DNA of 64,000 bases from Anaeromyxobacter sp. Fw109-5 (GCF_000017505.1 NC_009675.1:2666001-2730000), one strand, 5' to 3'; shown: positions 28,107 through 39,957, counted from the first letter of the stretch. The notes: generated from the letters alone by a model not told the origin. A program made the numbers and translations.

Positions 28107-29069
28107 ATGCGTCGCATCGCACTCGTCCTTGCAGTCACGGCCGCCGCCGCCTGCTCCAAGGGAGACAAGAACGGCGGCCCCATCGTCGCGAAGGGCGACG
28201 GGATCTCCGTGACGGCGGACGCGTTCAAGAAGAAGCTGGACGAGCAGTCGCCGTTCATCCGCGCGCGCTACTCCGCGCTCGAGCGGAAGAAGGAGTTCCT
28301 GGAGAACCTGATCCGGTTCGAGCTGCTCGCCAGGGAGGCGCAGGCGAAGGGGCTGGACAAGGATCCCGAGGTCCAGGAGACCCTCAAGAAGATCATGGTC
28401 CAGAAGCTCGTGCGCCAGGCCTTCGACAGCGAGGCCGGCAAGCCCGCGGACGACGAGGCTCGCAAGTACTACGACGAGCACCTGGACGAGTTCGTCAAGC
28501 CCGAGCGCGCCCGCGTCTCAGCGGTGATCTTCGCCGCGCCGGCTGGCTCACCGGACCGCGCGGCGAAGGCCGGCCAGGCGAAGAACGCGCTGGCGCGCCT
28601 GAAGGTGGAAGGTCCGAAGAACCCCCTCGCGTTCTCGAATCTCGCCCGGGAGCTCTCGGACGATCCGGTCACCAAGGCTGCGGGCGGAGACCTGGGTTAC
28701 CGCACGAAGGAGGAGCTCTCGGCGCAGCACTCGCCCGAGCTCGCCAACGCCGCGTTCGCGCTGAGGGAGGTCGGGCAAGAGTCGGGCGTCGTCGAGACGC
28801 CGCGCGGGTTCGCGATCCTGAAGCTCGGCGCGCGCCAGGCGCCGATCGACCGTCCGTTCGACGAGGTCAAGGCGCAGATCGCCGCGCGCATCGGGCGGGA
28901 GAGCCGGACGAAGGAGTTCGACAGCTACGTGAAGGGCCTCCGCGAGAAGGCGTCCATCGAGATCTTCGACGCCGAGCTCGAGAAGATCGCCATCACCGGA
29001 GCGCCGCCGCCCGGGGCGAGCGACGCGATGGCGGTGCCGGCCGCCGCCCTGGCGCCCGCGCGGCACTAG
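28107..29069 (+). CDS. Parvulin-type peptidyl-prolyl isomerase lipoprotein
   Basis: The 320-residue product begins MRRIALVLAVTAAAAC, a lipoprotein signal with lipobox AAAA|C, followed by a lysine-rich linker. The N-terminal helical region (about 35-125) contains LIRFELLAREAQAKGLDKD, typical of SurA/PrsA-like proteins. The PpiC domain follows (about 135-255; KAAGGDLGYRTKEEL, then VVETPRGFAILKLGARQAP). A GGAG lies 10 nt before the ATG. It is divergent from, and paralogous to, the parvulin upstream of the giant gene. Expected role is a periplasmic or envelope folding chaperone. Confidence 0.9.
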   Translation: MRRIALVLAVTAAAACSKGDKNGGPIVAKGDGISVTADAFKKKLDEQSPFIRARYSALERKKEFLENLIRFELLAREAQAKGLDKDPEVQETLKKIMVQKLVRQAFDSEAGKPADDEARKYYDEHLDEFVKPERARVSAVIFAAPAGSPDRAAKAGQAKNALARLKVEGPKNPLAFSNLARELSDDPVTKAAGGDLGYRTKEELSAQHSPELANAAFALREVGQESGVVETPRGFAILKLGARQAPIDRPFDEVKAQIAARIGRESRTKEFDSYVKGLREKASIEIFDAELEKIAITGAPPPGASDAMAVPAAALAPARH

Positions 29070-29090
29070 CGGAGCTCTTCAGCGGAGACG

Positions 29091-29118
29091 GGGCCGCGCG
29101 GCGCAGGCTGCGCGGCCC
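29091..29118. terminator. Hairpin between convergent genes, terminator-like
   Basis: GGGCCGCGC pairs with GCGCGGCCC around a short GC-rich interior. It lies between the convergent parvulin gene (+) and tsaE (-). There is no T-tract, so intrinsic termination is uncertain. Confidence 0.4.
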
Positions 29119-29140
29119 TGCCATTCCTGGCGGTGCAGGG

Positions 29141-29689
29141 TCATCCAGGCTCGGCGCCGCCGACGCGAGCGCGGCTCCCGCGCCCACCCCCGGGTCCCGG
29201 CCCTCTTCCAGCGAGCGCCCTCGCCAGCGCTGCGTGCCGGTCGCCGACGCCCACGAGCCCGACGTGGCGCACGGACGGCGCGCGGTCGTCGTGGGTGAGG
29301 GTGAGCGTGAGCCGCTCGGCCGGCAGCGCCGAGGGGATGCGGTCCGCCCACTCCACGAGCAGGGCGCCCTCCCCGCCCACGAGGTCGCCGAAGCCAGTCC
29401 CGTACAGCTCGTCCTCGTCGCCGATCCGGTACAGGTCGGCGTGGTGCACCGGGATGCGCCCGCGGTAGGTCGCCACGATGGCGAAGCTCGGCGAGGAGAC
29501 CTCCTCGGCGGGCACCGCCGCGCCCTCGCAGGCGCCGCGGACGAGCTGGGTCTTCCCGGCGCCCAGCTCGCCCACGAGCGCGACCACGTCGCCGGGCTGG
29601 AGCAGCGCTCCGAGCTTCTTCCCCAGCGCGAACGTGGCGCGCGCGGAGCGCGTCCTGCGCCGCGCCTCGAACCGCTGCTCCGCCGTCAT
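29141..29689 (-). CDS. tsaE: tRNA threonylcarbamoyladenosine biosynthesis ATPase TsaE
   Basis: The 182-residue product is a small P-loop ATPase that works with TsaB and TsaD in making t6A at position 37 of ANN-decoding tRNAs. Walker A is GELGAGKTQLVRG. The family motifs SSPSFAIVATYRG and HHADLYRIGDEDELYGTG follow, then the LLVEWADR segment. The chosen ATG at 29689 overlaps the nnr stop as ATGA, which implies translational coupling. A start 18 nt upstream is possible but less likely. The C-terminal 30 residues are Gly/Arg-rich and probably disordered. It is the last gene of the block. Confidence 0.93.
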   Translation of the reverse strand: MTAEQRFEARRRTRSARATFALGKKLGALLQPGDVVALVGELGAGKTQLVRGACEGAAVPAEEVSSPSFAIVATYRGRIPVHHADLYRIGDEDELYGTGFGDLVGGEGALLVEWADRIPSALPAERLTLTLTHDDRAPSVRHVGLVGVGDRHAALARALAGRGPGPGGGRGSRARVGGAEPG

Positions 29690-31221
29690 CGCCGCCACTC
29701 CGCCCACACCTCGCCGATGGCCTCGCCCAGATCACCGGCGAGGAGCCCACGCTCGCCGAGCCGGGCCGCGACGCGGTCCCCTGCCCGGCCGTGAACCCAC
29801 GCGCCGACGCGCGCCGCCGCCCCGGGCGGAAGGCCGCCGGCGAGGAGCGCGCCGATGAGCCCCGCGAGCACGTCGCCGGTGCCGCCCGTCGCCATCCCGG
29901 CGTTGCCGGTCGGGATCACCGCCGCGGGCCCGTGCGGATCGGCGACCACCGTGCGCGCCCCCTTCAGCACCACCGTCACGCCCCACTCTCGCGCCTTCGC
30001 GCGCGCGACCTCGATGCGGTCCGCCTGCACCTCGTCGATCGGGGTCCCGCACAGGCGCGCCATCTCGCCGGGGTGCGGCGTGAGCACGAGCGGTTCGCCC
30101 AGCGCGGCGAGCCGGCCGGGCTCGTCGGCGAGCGCGTTCAGCGCGTCCGCGTCGAGCACCGCCGGCAGCCGCGCCCGCTCGAGCAGCGCCCGCAGCAGCT
30201 CACCCGTCTCCTCGCCGCGCGGGATGCCCGGGCCGATGGCCAGCGCGTCCACGCCCTTCGCCGCCGCGAGGAGCGCCTGGAGATCTGCCCGGCCGAGCGG
30301 ACCCGCGCCGGGAAGCGCCACGCTCATCGCCTCCGGGCGGCCGAACAGCGCGAGCGGCAGCGCCTCGGCGCGGGCGGCGAGCGTGACGAGGCCGGCGCCG
30401 CCGCGCAGCGCGCCGGTGAGCGCGAGGTGGGCCGCGCCCGTCTTGCCGGGCGACCCGGCCACCACGAGCAGCCGGCCGGCGTCGCCCTTGTGGGCGTCGG
30501 GCGAGCGCGCCGGGAGGAGCGCCTGCGCCTGAGCCGCCTCGAGCAGCTCGCAGGTGAGCGGCACCCGCGCGGCGGCCTCGAGCGGGATGCCGATGTCGGC
30601 GACGATCACCTCGCCGGCGACGGACGGCCCCGGGTGGAGGACGAGCCCGCGCTTCTGGAAGGCGAAGGTGACGGTCCGGTCCGCCCGGACGCAGGCCGCG
30701 CCGAGCGGGCGGCCGGTGTCCGCCGACAGGCCGGACGGGACGTCCACCGCCACGACGCGCGCCCCCGCCGCGCGGGCGGCGTCGATCCGCTCGATGGCTC
30801 GCGCGAACGCGCCCTCCGGCGCGCGGGTGAGGCCGGTGCCGAACACGCCGTCCACCACCACGTCCCCGGGCCCGGCGTCCACGGTGAGCAGCTCGCCCGC
30901 CTCGTCGATCGGCACGCCCGCGCGCTCCGCCTCCTCGCGCGTCACGCGCGCATCGCCGGAAAGCCGCGCCGCCGGCACGATCGAGACGACGCGCGCGTCC
31001 CAGCCCTCCGCCCGCAGGACCCGCGCCGCCACGTAGCCGTCGCCGCCGTTGTTACCGCCGCCGCAGACGACGACGATCCGCCCGCCAGGCGCGCAGAGCG
31101 ATCGGACGGCCTCCGCGACGGCGCGCCCCGCCCGATCCATGAGGGCGAGCGAGGGCACGCCGAAGGCGTCGATGGCGGCGCGATCGATGGCGCGCATCTC
31201 AGCCGAGCCGACGAGCCTCAT
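29686..31221 (-). CDS. nnr: Bifunctional NAD(P)H-hydrate epimerase / ADP-dependent dehydratase
   Basis: The 511-residue product repairs damaged NADH and NADPH hydrates. The N-terminal YjeF_N epimerase domain (about 1-215) contains VVCGGGNNGGDGYVAARVL and the VVDGVFGTGL segment. The C-terminal carbohydrate-kinase-like dehydratase domain (about 225-511) contains VLTPHPGEMARL and NAGMATGGTGDVLAGLIGAL, the ADP-site signatures. The size matches fused bacterial Nnr proteins. The start overlaps the acpS stop by 4 nt and the stop overlaps tsaE. Confidence 0.95.
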   Translation of the reverse strand: MRLVGSAEMRAIDRAAIDAFGVPSLALMDRAGRAVAEAVRSLCAPGGRIVVVCGGGNNGGDGYVAARVLRAEGWDARVVSIVPAARLSGDARVTREEAERAGVPIDEAGELLTVDAGPGDVVVDGVFGTGLTRAPEGAFARAIERIDAARAAGARVVAVDVPSGLSADTGRPLGAACVRADRTVTFAFQKRGLVLHPGPSVAGEVIVADIGIPLEAAARVPLTCELLEAAQAQALLPARSPDAHKGDAGRLLVVAGSPGKTGAAHLALTGALRGGAGLVTLAARAEALPLALFGRPEAMSVALPGAGPLGRADLQALLAAAKGVDALAIGPGIPRGEETGELLRALLERARLPAVLDADALNALADEPGRLAALGEPLVLTPHPGEMARLCGTPIDEVQADRIEVARAKAREWGVTVVLKGARTVVADPHGPAAVIPTGNAGMATGGTGDVLAGLIGALLAGGLPPGAAARVGAWVHGRAGDRVAARLGERGLLAGDLGEAIGEVWAEWRR

Positions 31222-31607
31222 CGCGCCTCCTCCCCGTCGAGCACGACGGTCGCCGCGGCGACGCCGCCGTCGTGCGTGAGCGTCACGAGCACCCGCCGCA
31301 CCCCGAGGCGCGCCGCCGCCGTCGCGGCGACGCCGGCCAGCTCGAGGACAGGCGCGCCCGCCCCGCGCACCACCTCGACGTCGGTGAATCGGATCCCCGC
31401 TGGCGCGCCGAGCGCCTTCGACGCGGCCTCCTTCGCCGCGAAGCGCGCCGCGTAGCGCGTGGCGCGGTCGCGCGCCGCGTCGCAGTACGCCCGCTCGCGC
31501 GCCGTGAAGCAGCGCTCGAGGAAGCGGTCCACGCGCGCGGGCGGACCGGCGAGGATGCGCTCGATGCGCGCCACCTCCACCACGTCCATGCCGAGCCCGA
31601 GGATCAC
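31218..31607 (-). CDS. acpS: Holo-[acyl-carrier-protein] synthase
   Basis: The 129-residue product transfers 4'-phosphopantetheine from CoA to apo-ACP. The catalytic Mg-binding Asp lies in GLGMDVVEVARIERI at the N-terminus. The second metal ligand is in RFAAKEAASKALG, and the C-terminal VTLTHDGGVAAA corresponds to the family's final strand. Length is normal for AcpS. It overlaps nnr by 4 nt, and lies 58 nt after pdxJ, a common acpS-pdxJ pairing in proteobacteria. Confidence 0.95.
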   Translation of the reverse strand: MILGLGMDVVEVARIERILAGPPARVDRFLERCFTARERAYCDAARDRATRYAARFAAKEAASKALGAPAGIRFTDVEVVRGAGAPVLELAGVAATAAARLGVRRVLVTLTHDGGVAAATVVLDGEEAR

Positions 31608-31665
31608 GTTCCGCCCTCTCCCGCCCGCCGCCGCCCCTTACGACAGGGGCGAGCGGCGGGAGTCC

Positions 31666-32394
31666 TCACGGCCGCGCCTTCGCGATGAGCTCGCGCATCT
31701 CGCGGACGGCCCGCTCCATCCCGACCAGCACCGCCCGGCCCACGATGGAGTGCCCGATGTTCAGCTCCTCGATCTCGGGGATGGCCGCCACCGGCACCAC
31801 GTTCTGGTAGTTGAGGCCGTGGCCGGCCGCCACCTCGAGCCCCAGCTTCGCCGCCGCCTTGCACGCGTCGACGAGGCGCGACAGCTCCTTGCGCCGGTCG
31901 GAGGCGAGCCGCGCGTCGCAGTAGCGCCCGGTGTGGAACTCGACCGTGGCCGCCTCGGCACGGTGCGCGGCCTTCACCTGGTCGAGGTCGGGGTCGATGA
32001 AGAGCGACACCTTGATGTCCGCGTCGCGCAGGGTCTTCACCACCTTGCGCACGTTCTCGCGCCCGCCGAAGACGTCGAGGCCGCCTTCGGTGGTGAGCTC
32101 CTCGCGCCGCTCCGGCACGAGCGTCACCACGTCCGGCTTCACCTCGTAGGCGATCTTCACCATCTCCTGGGTCGCCGCCATCTCGAGGTTCAGCTTGGTC
32201 GCCACCGTTCTGCGCAGGATCTGGAGGTCTCGCTCCTGGATGTGGCGGCGGTCCTCGCGGAGGTGGATGGTGATCTGGTCCGCGCCGGCCAGCTCGGCGA
32301 GCACGACGGCGGCGACGGGGTCCGGGTAGGTGGTGCGGCGAGACTGGCGGAGCGTCGCGACGTGGTCGACGTTGACGCCGAGGCGGGCGGGCAT
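31666..32394 (-). CDS. pdxJ: Pyridoxine 5'-phosphate synthase PdxJ
   Basis: The 242-residue TIM-barrel enzyme condenses 3-amino-2-oxopropyl phosphate with 1-deoxyxylulose 5-phosphate to give pyridoxine phosphate. Signatures are [15 protein letters not shown] at the N-terminus, [29 protein letters not shown], and [14 protein letters not shown] with the catalytic late histidine. Length is typical. It precedes acpS in the same orientation. The gap to glmM contains two palindromic elements. Confidence 0.96.
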   Translation of the reverse strand: MPARLGVNVDHVATLRQSRRTTYPDPVAAVVLAELAGADQITIHLREDRRHIQERDLQILRRTVATKLNLEMAATQEMVKIAYEVKPDVVTLVPERREELTTEGGLDVFGGRENVRKVVKTLRDADIKVSLFIDPDLDQVKAAHRAEAATVEFHTGRYCDARLASDRRKELSRLVDACKAAAKLGLEVAAGHGLNYQNVVPVAAIPEIEELNIGHSIVGRAVLVGMERAVREMRELIAKARP

Positions 32395-32420
32395 GGCGGG
32401 AATTTAACCCATCTTCTCGC

Positions 32421-32449
32421 CGGGGGGACGCAGACGGCGCGTCCCCCCG
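32421..32449. repeat. Intergenic palindrome, copy 1
   Basis: CGGGGGGACGC (32421-32431) pairs perfectly with GCGTCCCCCCG (32439-32449) around a 7-nt loop. A near-identical element lies about 77 bp downstream. It may be a REP-like unit or an attenuating hairpin between glmM and pdxJ. No T-tract follows on either strand. Confidence 0.6.
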
Positions 32450-32498
32450 GGCCCCCCGGCGCCGGCGCAGCCTCATCCGGCTGCGTCTGCGCTGCTGG

Positions 32499-32521
32499 GG
32501 GGACGCACGCGGCGCGTCCCC
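32499..32521. repeat. Intergenic palindrome, copy 2
   Basis: GGGGACGC (32499-32506) pairs with GCGTCCCC (32514-32521) around a 7-nt loop. It shares the flanking G-run and the cGGCGCGTCCCC core with copy 1, in the same orientation. A separate short hairpin, CGCAGC/GCTGCG, sits between the copies near 32466-32485. Confidence 0.6.
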
Positions 32522-32543
32522 GGACCCGGCTCGCGCGCCCTCG

Positions 32544-33953
<1,410 letters not shown>

Positions 33954-34075
33954 GGTGTTCCGTGCCTCGTTGCGGGAGGGGCGAGCGCGGGCGGCGCCGT
34001 TCACCTGCGCACGGGAGGTCGAGCTGGGTTCACGAGTCGGCATCGCACGCAACCTAGGGTTCATGGGGGTGGGCT

Positions 34076-34447
34076 TCAATGGACGTCCCGCCGGAGGTCG
34101 ATCGTCCCCTGCGCGGGCGTGATGGACTCGACGCGCAGGCCGAGCGGAAGGTGGAGCGCCTCGGCGCGGGCGTGCCACGCGACCGCCGCGGCGCCTCCGC
34201 GCGTCACGTCGATCCGGACCGGGCCGAGGCTGGCCGGGTCGAGCACGCGCAGCCGCGCCCACTGGCCGTTCACGGCGACGGTGACCTCGGTCGGGAGCCC
34301 CTCGACCTTCGGGACCCTGGGCGCGAGCACCGCCTCGACCGGGACCGTGTAGACGGCGGTCACGCGCCGCTCACCGCGCACGACGACGAACAGCGCGGCG
34401 GCGATGGCGACCGCGAGGAAGCCCAGGGCGAGATCAGAGCGCCGCAC
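34076..34447 (-). CDS. Single-domain YbbR-like protein (CdaR-type partner of CdaA)
   Basis: The 123-residue product starts at GTG 34447, behind GGGAGGGG at good spacing, and overlaps the cdaA end by 14 nt. One transmembrane segment (about 5-22; [18 protein letters not shown]) is followed by one YbbR-type beta domain ([11 protein letters not shown]..., [24 protein letters not shown]). Firmicute CdaR has four YbbR domains; this has one. In CdaA/CdaR systems the YbbR protein modulates cyclase activity. That role is inferred here from gene order and domain. Confidence 0.8.
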   Translation of the reverse strand: MRRSDLALGFLAVAIAAALFVVVRGERRVTAVYTVPVEAVLAPRVPKVEGLPTEVTVAVNGQWARLRVLDPASLGPVRIDVTRGGAAAVAWHARAEALHLPLGLRVESITPAQGTIDLRRDVH

Positions 34448-35324
34448 GCGGCCCCTCCCTTCCCGCCGCGCCGCGCACCCTCGCTCGGACGAGCGCGCCC
34501 AGGCCGCCGCCCCCGCCCCGCTCGGCGCCGACGAAGGCGCCGTAGAGGACCGCGCGCAGCGCCTTCTCGTCGAGGGCGCGCTGCAGCGCGCCGTCCAGCG
34601 CCACCGAGATCTCGCCACGCTCCTCCGACACGACCACCACCGCCGCGTCGGCCTCCTCGACGAGCCCCATGGCGGCGCGGTGGCGGGTGCCCAGCTCGGG
34701 GGCGGCGGGGGCGGCCGAGAGCGGCAGCAGGCACGCCGCCGCGGCGACGCGCGCGCCCTGCACCACCGCGGCCCCGTCGTGGATGGGGCTGGAGCGCTGG
34801 AAGATCGCGACGAGCAGCTCGGGGGTGACCGCCGCGTCCACCCGCAATCCCGAACCCGCCAGATCGGACAGGTCCGCGCTGCGCTCCACCACGACGAGCG
34901 CCCCGACTCGCCGGCGGGCGAGCTCCAGCGCCGCCTTCACGATGGCCTCGAGCGCGCCGAGCTGCGCGGCGCGGTCGTCCTTCCCCAGCCGCGCGACGAG
35001 CCGCGACAGACGCGACGAGCGGCCGAGCTCGGCGAGCGCCCGCCGCAGGTCCGCCTGGAACAGCACGATGACGCCGAAGATGAAGGAGTAGCTGAGGAAG
35101 TGGCCGAGCAGCCAGGACAGCGTGGCGAGCCCGGAGGCTTGTGCGCCGGCGTAGACCAAGGCGAGCAGCGACAGGCCGACGAGGATCGCGGTCGCGCGCG
35201 TGCCCCGGATGAACCGGAGCACGTGGTAGCAGACGAACGCGACGAGCGCGACGTCGACGAGCGCAAGCAGCGCGTCGCGCGCGGTGGCGTCAGGCCCGAT
35301 GAGGAACGTGAGGAGGGAATGCAA
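34434..35324 (-). CDS. cdaA: Membrane diadenylate cyclase CdaA (c-di-AMP synthase)
   Basis: The 296-residue product has three predicted N-terminal membrane helices (about 1-85) and a DAC (DisA_N) domain (about 105-260). The catalytic signatures are both present: SSPIHDGAAVVQG (DGA motif) and LGTRHRAAMGL (RHR motif). The reaction joins two ATP into c-di-AMP. The start is a TTG at 35324 with a weak ribosome site; family alignment would test it. The C-terminal tail is Gly/Arg-rich. It sits between folP and the YbbR gene, so osmotic and cell-wall signalling roles are likely by analogy. Confidence 0.93.
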   Translation of the reverse strand: MHSLLTFLIGPDATARDALLALVDVALVAFVCYHVLRFIRGTRATAILVGLSLLALVYAGAQASGLATLSWLLGHFLSYSFIFGVIVLFQADLRRALAELGRSSRLSRLVARLGKDDRAAQLGALEAIVKAALELARRRVGALVVVERSADLSDLAGSGLRVDAAVTPELLVAIFQRSSPIHDGAAVVQGARVAAAACLLPLSAAPAAPELGTRHRAAMGLVEEADAAVVVVSEERGEISVALDGALQRALDEKALRAVLYGAFVGAERGGGGGLGALVRARVRGAAGREGPRAAL

Positions 35325-35382
35325 CGGAGGACCCCGGCGCGCAGCAGTCTACACCGATGGCGGACCTCGCGCCGAGCGCTCG

Positions 35383-36225
35383 TCACGACGTCCGCGGCGC
35401 GTCCCGGATGGCCGCCGCCACCTGAGCCGCCTGGCGGGCGGCCGCCACGTCGTGGACGCGGATCAGCTCGACGCCCGCCAGGACGGCGGCCGTGACGGCC
35501 GCCAGCGTGCCGGGGAGCCGCTCCCCCACCGGCGCACCCGTGACCTTGCCGATGAAGCTCTTGCGCGACGGGCCCACGAGCAGGGGCCTCCCGAGCGCCC
35601 GCAGCTCGCCCAGGCGGGCGAGGAGCTCGAAGCCGTGCTCGGCGGTCTTCGCGAACCCGATCCCCGGATCGAGGATCACCCGCTCCGGCGCGACGCCAGC
35701 CGCCGCGACCCGGAGGAGCGCCTCGGCCAGCTCCGCGCGAACCTCCGCGACGAGGTCTCCGTAGCTCGCGCGCGACTGCATGTCCGCCGGGGTGCCGCGC
35801 GAGTGCATGAGGACGACCGGAGCTCCCGCCTCCGCCACCACGCGGGCGAGGGCGGGGTCGGCGAGGCCGGCGACGTCGTTCACGAGGTCGGCGCCGGCGG
35901 CGAGGGCGGCCCTCGCGACCGCGGCCTTGGTCGTGTCGATGGAGATGGGCAGCGCGAAGGCGCGGGCTCGCAGCGCCTCCACGACCGGCACCACTCGCCG
36001 GATCTCCTCGTCCTCCGCGACCGGCGGCGCGCCTGGCCGGGTGGACTCGCCGCCGAGGTCGACGAGATCCGCGCCTTCCTCGGCGAGACGGAGCGCGTGG
36101 GCCACCGCCGCGGCGGGGTCGAGGTAGCGCCCGCCGTCGGAGAACGAGTCCGGGGTCGCGTTGACGATCCCCATGATGAACGGGCCAGGCCCGTCGAAGA
36201 GCCTGGCCCCGATCCGCATGCGCAT
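35383..36225 (-). CDS. folP: Dihydropteroate synthase FolP
   Basis: The product of about 280 residues condenses p-aminobenzoate with hydroxymethyl-dihydropterin pyrophosphate in folate synthesis. Signatures are FIMGIVNATPDSFSDGG, LVDLGGESTRPGA, ISIDTTKAAVA, LVNDVAGLAD, VILDPGIGFAKTAEHGFELL, LLVGPSRKSFIG and IRVHDVAAARQA. Two in-frame ATGs (36225 and 36219) are close together; the first is used here. It is the gene after ftsH, an order common in bacteria. Confidence 0.95.
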   Translation of the reverse strand: MRMRIGARLFDGPGPFIMGIVNATPDSFSDGGRYLDPAAAVAHALRLAEEGADLVDLGGESTRPGAPPVAEDEEIRRVVPVVEALRARAFALPISIDTTKAAVARAALAAGADLVNDVAGLADPALARVVAEAGAPVVLMHSRGTPADMQSRASYGDLVAEVRAELAEALLRVAAAGVAPERVILDPGIGFAKTAEHGFELLARLGELRALGRPLLVGPSRKSFIGKVTGAPVGERLPGTLAAVTAAVLAGVELIRVHDVAAARQAAQVAAAIRDAPRTS

Positions 36226-36298
36226 CCGGTCCGTCCCTGCTCGCCCGCGTCGCGCGGGCACGAACGCGGCAGCCCGGCCGCGGCCGGGCCTGCCTGCG

Positions 36299-38203
<1,905 letters not shown>

Positions 38204-38306
38204 GGCTCGCTTTCCCCTTCGGTGGAGCGTCAGAACATCGGAACCGACGGGAATCGCCGCGTCTTCCGCGCGGGTCCCCGCCGGTCGGGCTCCGGAACGA
38301 GCGCCC

Positions 38307-38312
38307 TTTATA
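38307..38312 (-). promoter_or_regulatory. Candidate -10 element upstream of ftsH
   Basis: Read on the minus strand, TATAAA (38312-38307) stands out in GC-rich DNA, about 100 nt before the ftsH start. The matching -35 region is weak (3 of 6). No classic heat-shock sigma-32 pattern was recognised. Confidence 0.4.
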
Positions 38313-38349
38313 ACAGCCCCTCACCCCTTTTGCAGGGCTGCCGTCGGTC

Positions 38350-39660
38350 CTAGGGGGCGCTCTCCAGGCGAACGGAGAGACCCGCGCCTCCCGGCCCCAG
38401 CCCGGCCGCCACCACGGAGAGCTCGGGGATCGCCAGGACGTCGCTCTCCCGGGCGAGCAGGACCAGCCCATCCCGCCGCTCGCGCGGCACCTTCCGATCG
38501 ATGAGCCAGCGCTTCAGCGTCTTCGAGCCGCGACCGCCGTCCGGCCGCCAGCGATCCCCCGGACGCCTCGTTCGGAGCGAGAGCGGCCAGGGAACCGCGC
38601 CGACGTGCGCGGCGGCGATCTCGACCGCCCCGCCTCGCCCCGGGAGCGTGTACCTGCCCGGCGCCGCGACCTCCATCGGCGGGAGCGGGGTCGACCGCTC
38701 GCCGGGCAAGGCGATCTGGAGGCGACCGTAGCGACACCGCGCCACGAGCCCCTCGGGCAGCGTCGCCGTGCCAGGCCTGTCTCGCCGGACGAGCGCCAGG
38801 ATCGCGTCCACGTGGTGGAGCTCGAGACCGTCGCGGCGCCCCGACGCTCGGGCCCACAGGCGGCGAACGACGCGGCGCCTTGCCGCGACCGGCAGCGCCC
38901 GCAGGGGCTCGAGCGCCGCGCTCGCCGCCTCACCGGCGAGCGGCCGGGCAATACGCGCGAGCGCGCGCTCGTCCTCCCGGGCGAGATCGGCCGCCCGTGC
39001 GATGGCGCGCTCAGCCGCGGGCGCGAGCGCGGTGATCGCGGGCCAGACCTCGAGCCGGAGGCGGTTTCGCGCGAAACGCGGCGTCGCGTTCGTCGGGTCG
39101 GTTCGCCACGGGACCCCGCGCTCGGCGAGGTAGACCAATCCCTCGGCTCGCGAGCGATCGATGAGCGGGCGCACGATCGCGCCCCGCCGCGGCGGGATCC
39201 CGGCGAGGCCGCGGGCCCCCGCCCCTCGCAGCAGGCGCAGGAGGACCGTCTCCGCCTGGTCGGTACGGGTATGGCCGGTGGCGATCCGCGTCGCGCCCGC
39301 CCGGAGCGCCGCCGTCCGGAGCGCCGCATAGCGGGCTCGCCTCGCCTCGGCCTGGACGTTTCCTGGTCCGATACGCACCCGGACCGACTCGAACGTGACC
39401 CCCAGCCGCTCACAGACCGACTTGGCGCTTCCCGCCTCATCGGCCCCGCCCGGCCGGAGACCGTGATCCACATACAGCGCGGCGAGTGCCATGCCCGGGA
39501 GACAGCCGGCGTCGCGGAGCTCCGCCAGGGAGGCGAGGAGGGCCGTCGAGTCGGGGCCCGCCGACAGGGCGACGAGGACCCGGTCTCCGGCAGCCAGGAG
39601 CCGACGACGGCGGATCGTCTCGAGGACGGCGGCCGGGTAAGGATGGAGTTTCTTGCGCAC
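38350..39660 (-). CDS. tilS: tRNA(Ile)-lysidine synthase TilS
   Basis: The 436-residue enzyme makes lysidine at position 34 of tRNA-Ile(CAU), changing its decoding from AUG to AUA. The N-terminal PP-loop ATPase contains LVALSAGPDSTALL, where the usual SGGxDS reads SAGPDS. YVDHGLR, ARYAALR and GHTRTDQAETVLLRLLRG follow, then the substrate-binding and C-terminal TilS_C domains (RRPGDRWRPDG, then LKRWLIDRKVPRERRD). The start is a GTG at 39660. It precedes ftsH, as in many bacteria. Confidence 0.93.
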   Translation of the reverse strand: MRKKLHPYPAAVLETIRRRRLLAAGDRVLVALSAGPDSTALLASLAELRDAGCLPGMALAALYVDHGLRPGGADEAGSAKSVCERLGVTFESVRVRIGPGNVQAEARRARYAALRTAALRAGATRIATGHTRTDQAETVLLRLLRGAGARGLAGIPPRRGAIVRPLIDRSRAEGLVYLAERGVPWRTDPTNATPRFARNRLRLEVWPAITALAPAAERAIARAADLAREDERALARIARPLAGEAASAALEPLRALPVAARRRVVRRLWARASGRRDGLELHHVDAILALVRRDRPGTATLPEGLVARCRYGRLQIALPGERSTPLPPMEVAAPGRYTLPGRGGAVEIAAAHVGAVPWPLSLRTRRPGDRWRPDGGRGSKTLKRWLIDRKVPRERRDGLVLLARESDVLAIPELSVVAAGLGPGGAGLSVRLESAP

Positions 39661-39686
39661 TGGCCGAGCGGGCTCCGGAGTGGACT

Positions 39687-39692
39687 TTTATA
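39687..39692 (-). promoter_or_regulatory. Candidate -10 element upstream of tilS
   Basis: Read on the minus strand, TATAAA (39692-39687) lies about 27 nt before the tilS GTG. The best -35 candidates, 16-18 nt upstream, match only about 3 of 6 positions. Confidence 0.35.
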
Positions 39693-39923
39693 GTAGCGGC
39701 AGCCGGGCTCCGAAGAGATGCGAACGCAGCCGGGAATGAATGGCCGGACCAGCAGGTTTCAGAGGGCGAAACGACGCGAGGGAGGAACGCCGACGGACCT
39801 GCGCCCGAGTTGCCTTTTCCAAGCGGGAATGAGATCTTGGGTGCCTGAGTTGACGACGGCGAGGCGTGAGACAAGTTACAGGCGCTGGGCCTAGGGGTCC
39901 CCCCCCTCCCCCTCTGGGCCCAC
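39693..39923 (+). ncRNA. Possible small RNA or leader ending at a strong terminator (unassigned)
   Basis: No convincing protein-coding frame was found between the tilS promoter region and the terminator at 39924. The segment contains GCAGGT and ACCTGC arms that could pair. I could not match it to tmRNA, RNase P RNA, SRP RNA or a riboswitch from recalled motifs. The only reason to propose an RNA is the strong plus-strand terminator with no plus-strand gene before it. Confidence 0.25.
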
Positions 39924-39957
39924 GGAGAGCCGGCAGCGATGCCGGCTCTCCTCTTTT
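39924..39957 (+). terminator. Strong intrinsic terminator
   Basis: GGAGAGCCGGC (39924-39934) pairs perfectly with GCCGGCTCTCC (39941-39951) around a 6-nt loop and is followed by TCTTTT. No plus-strand protein gene precedes it. Confidence 0.85.

Noticed and set aside
39693-39923. tmRNA, RNase P RNA, SRP RNA or riboswitch
   Set aside because: None of the recalled conserved cores of these RNAs was found in the segment.
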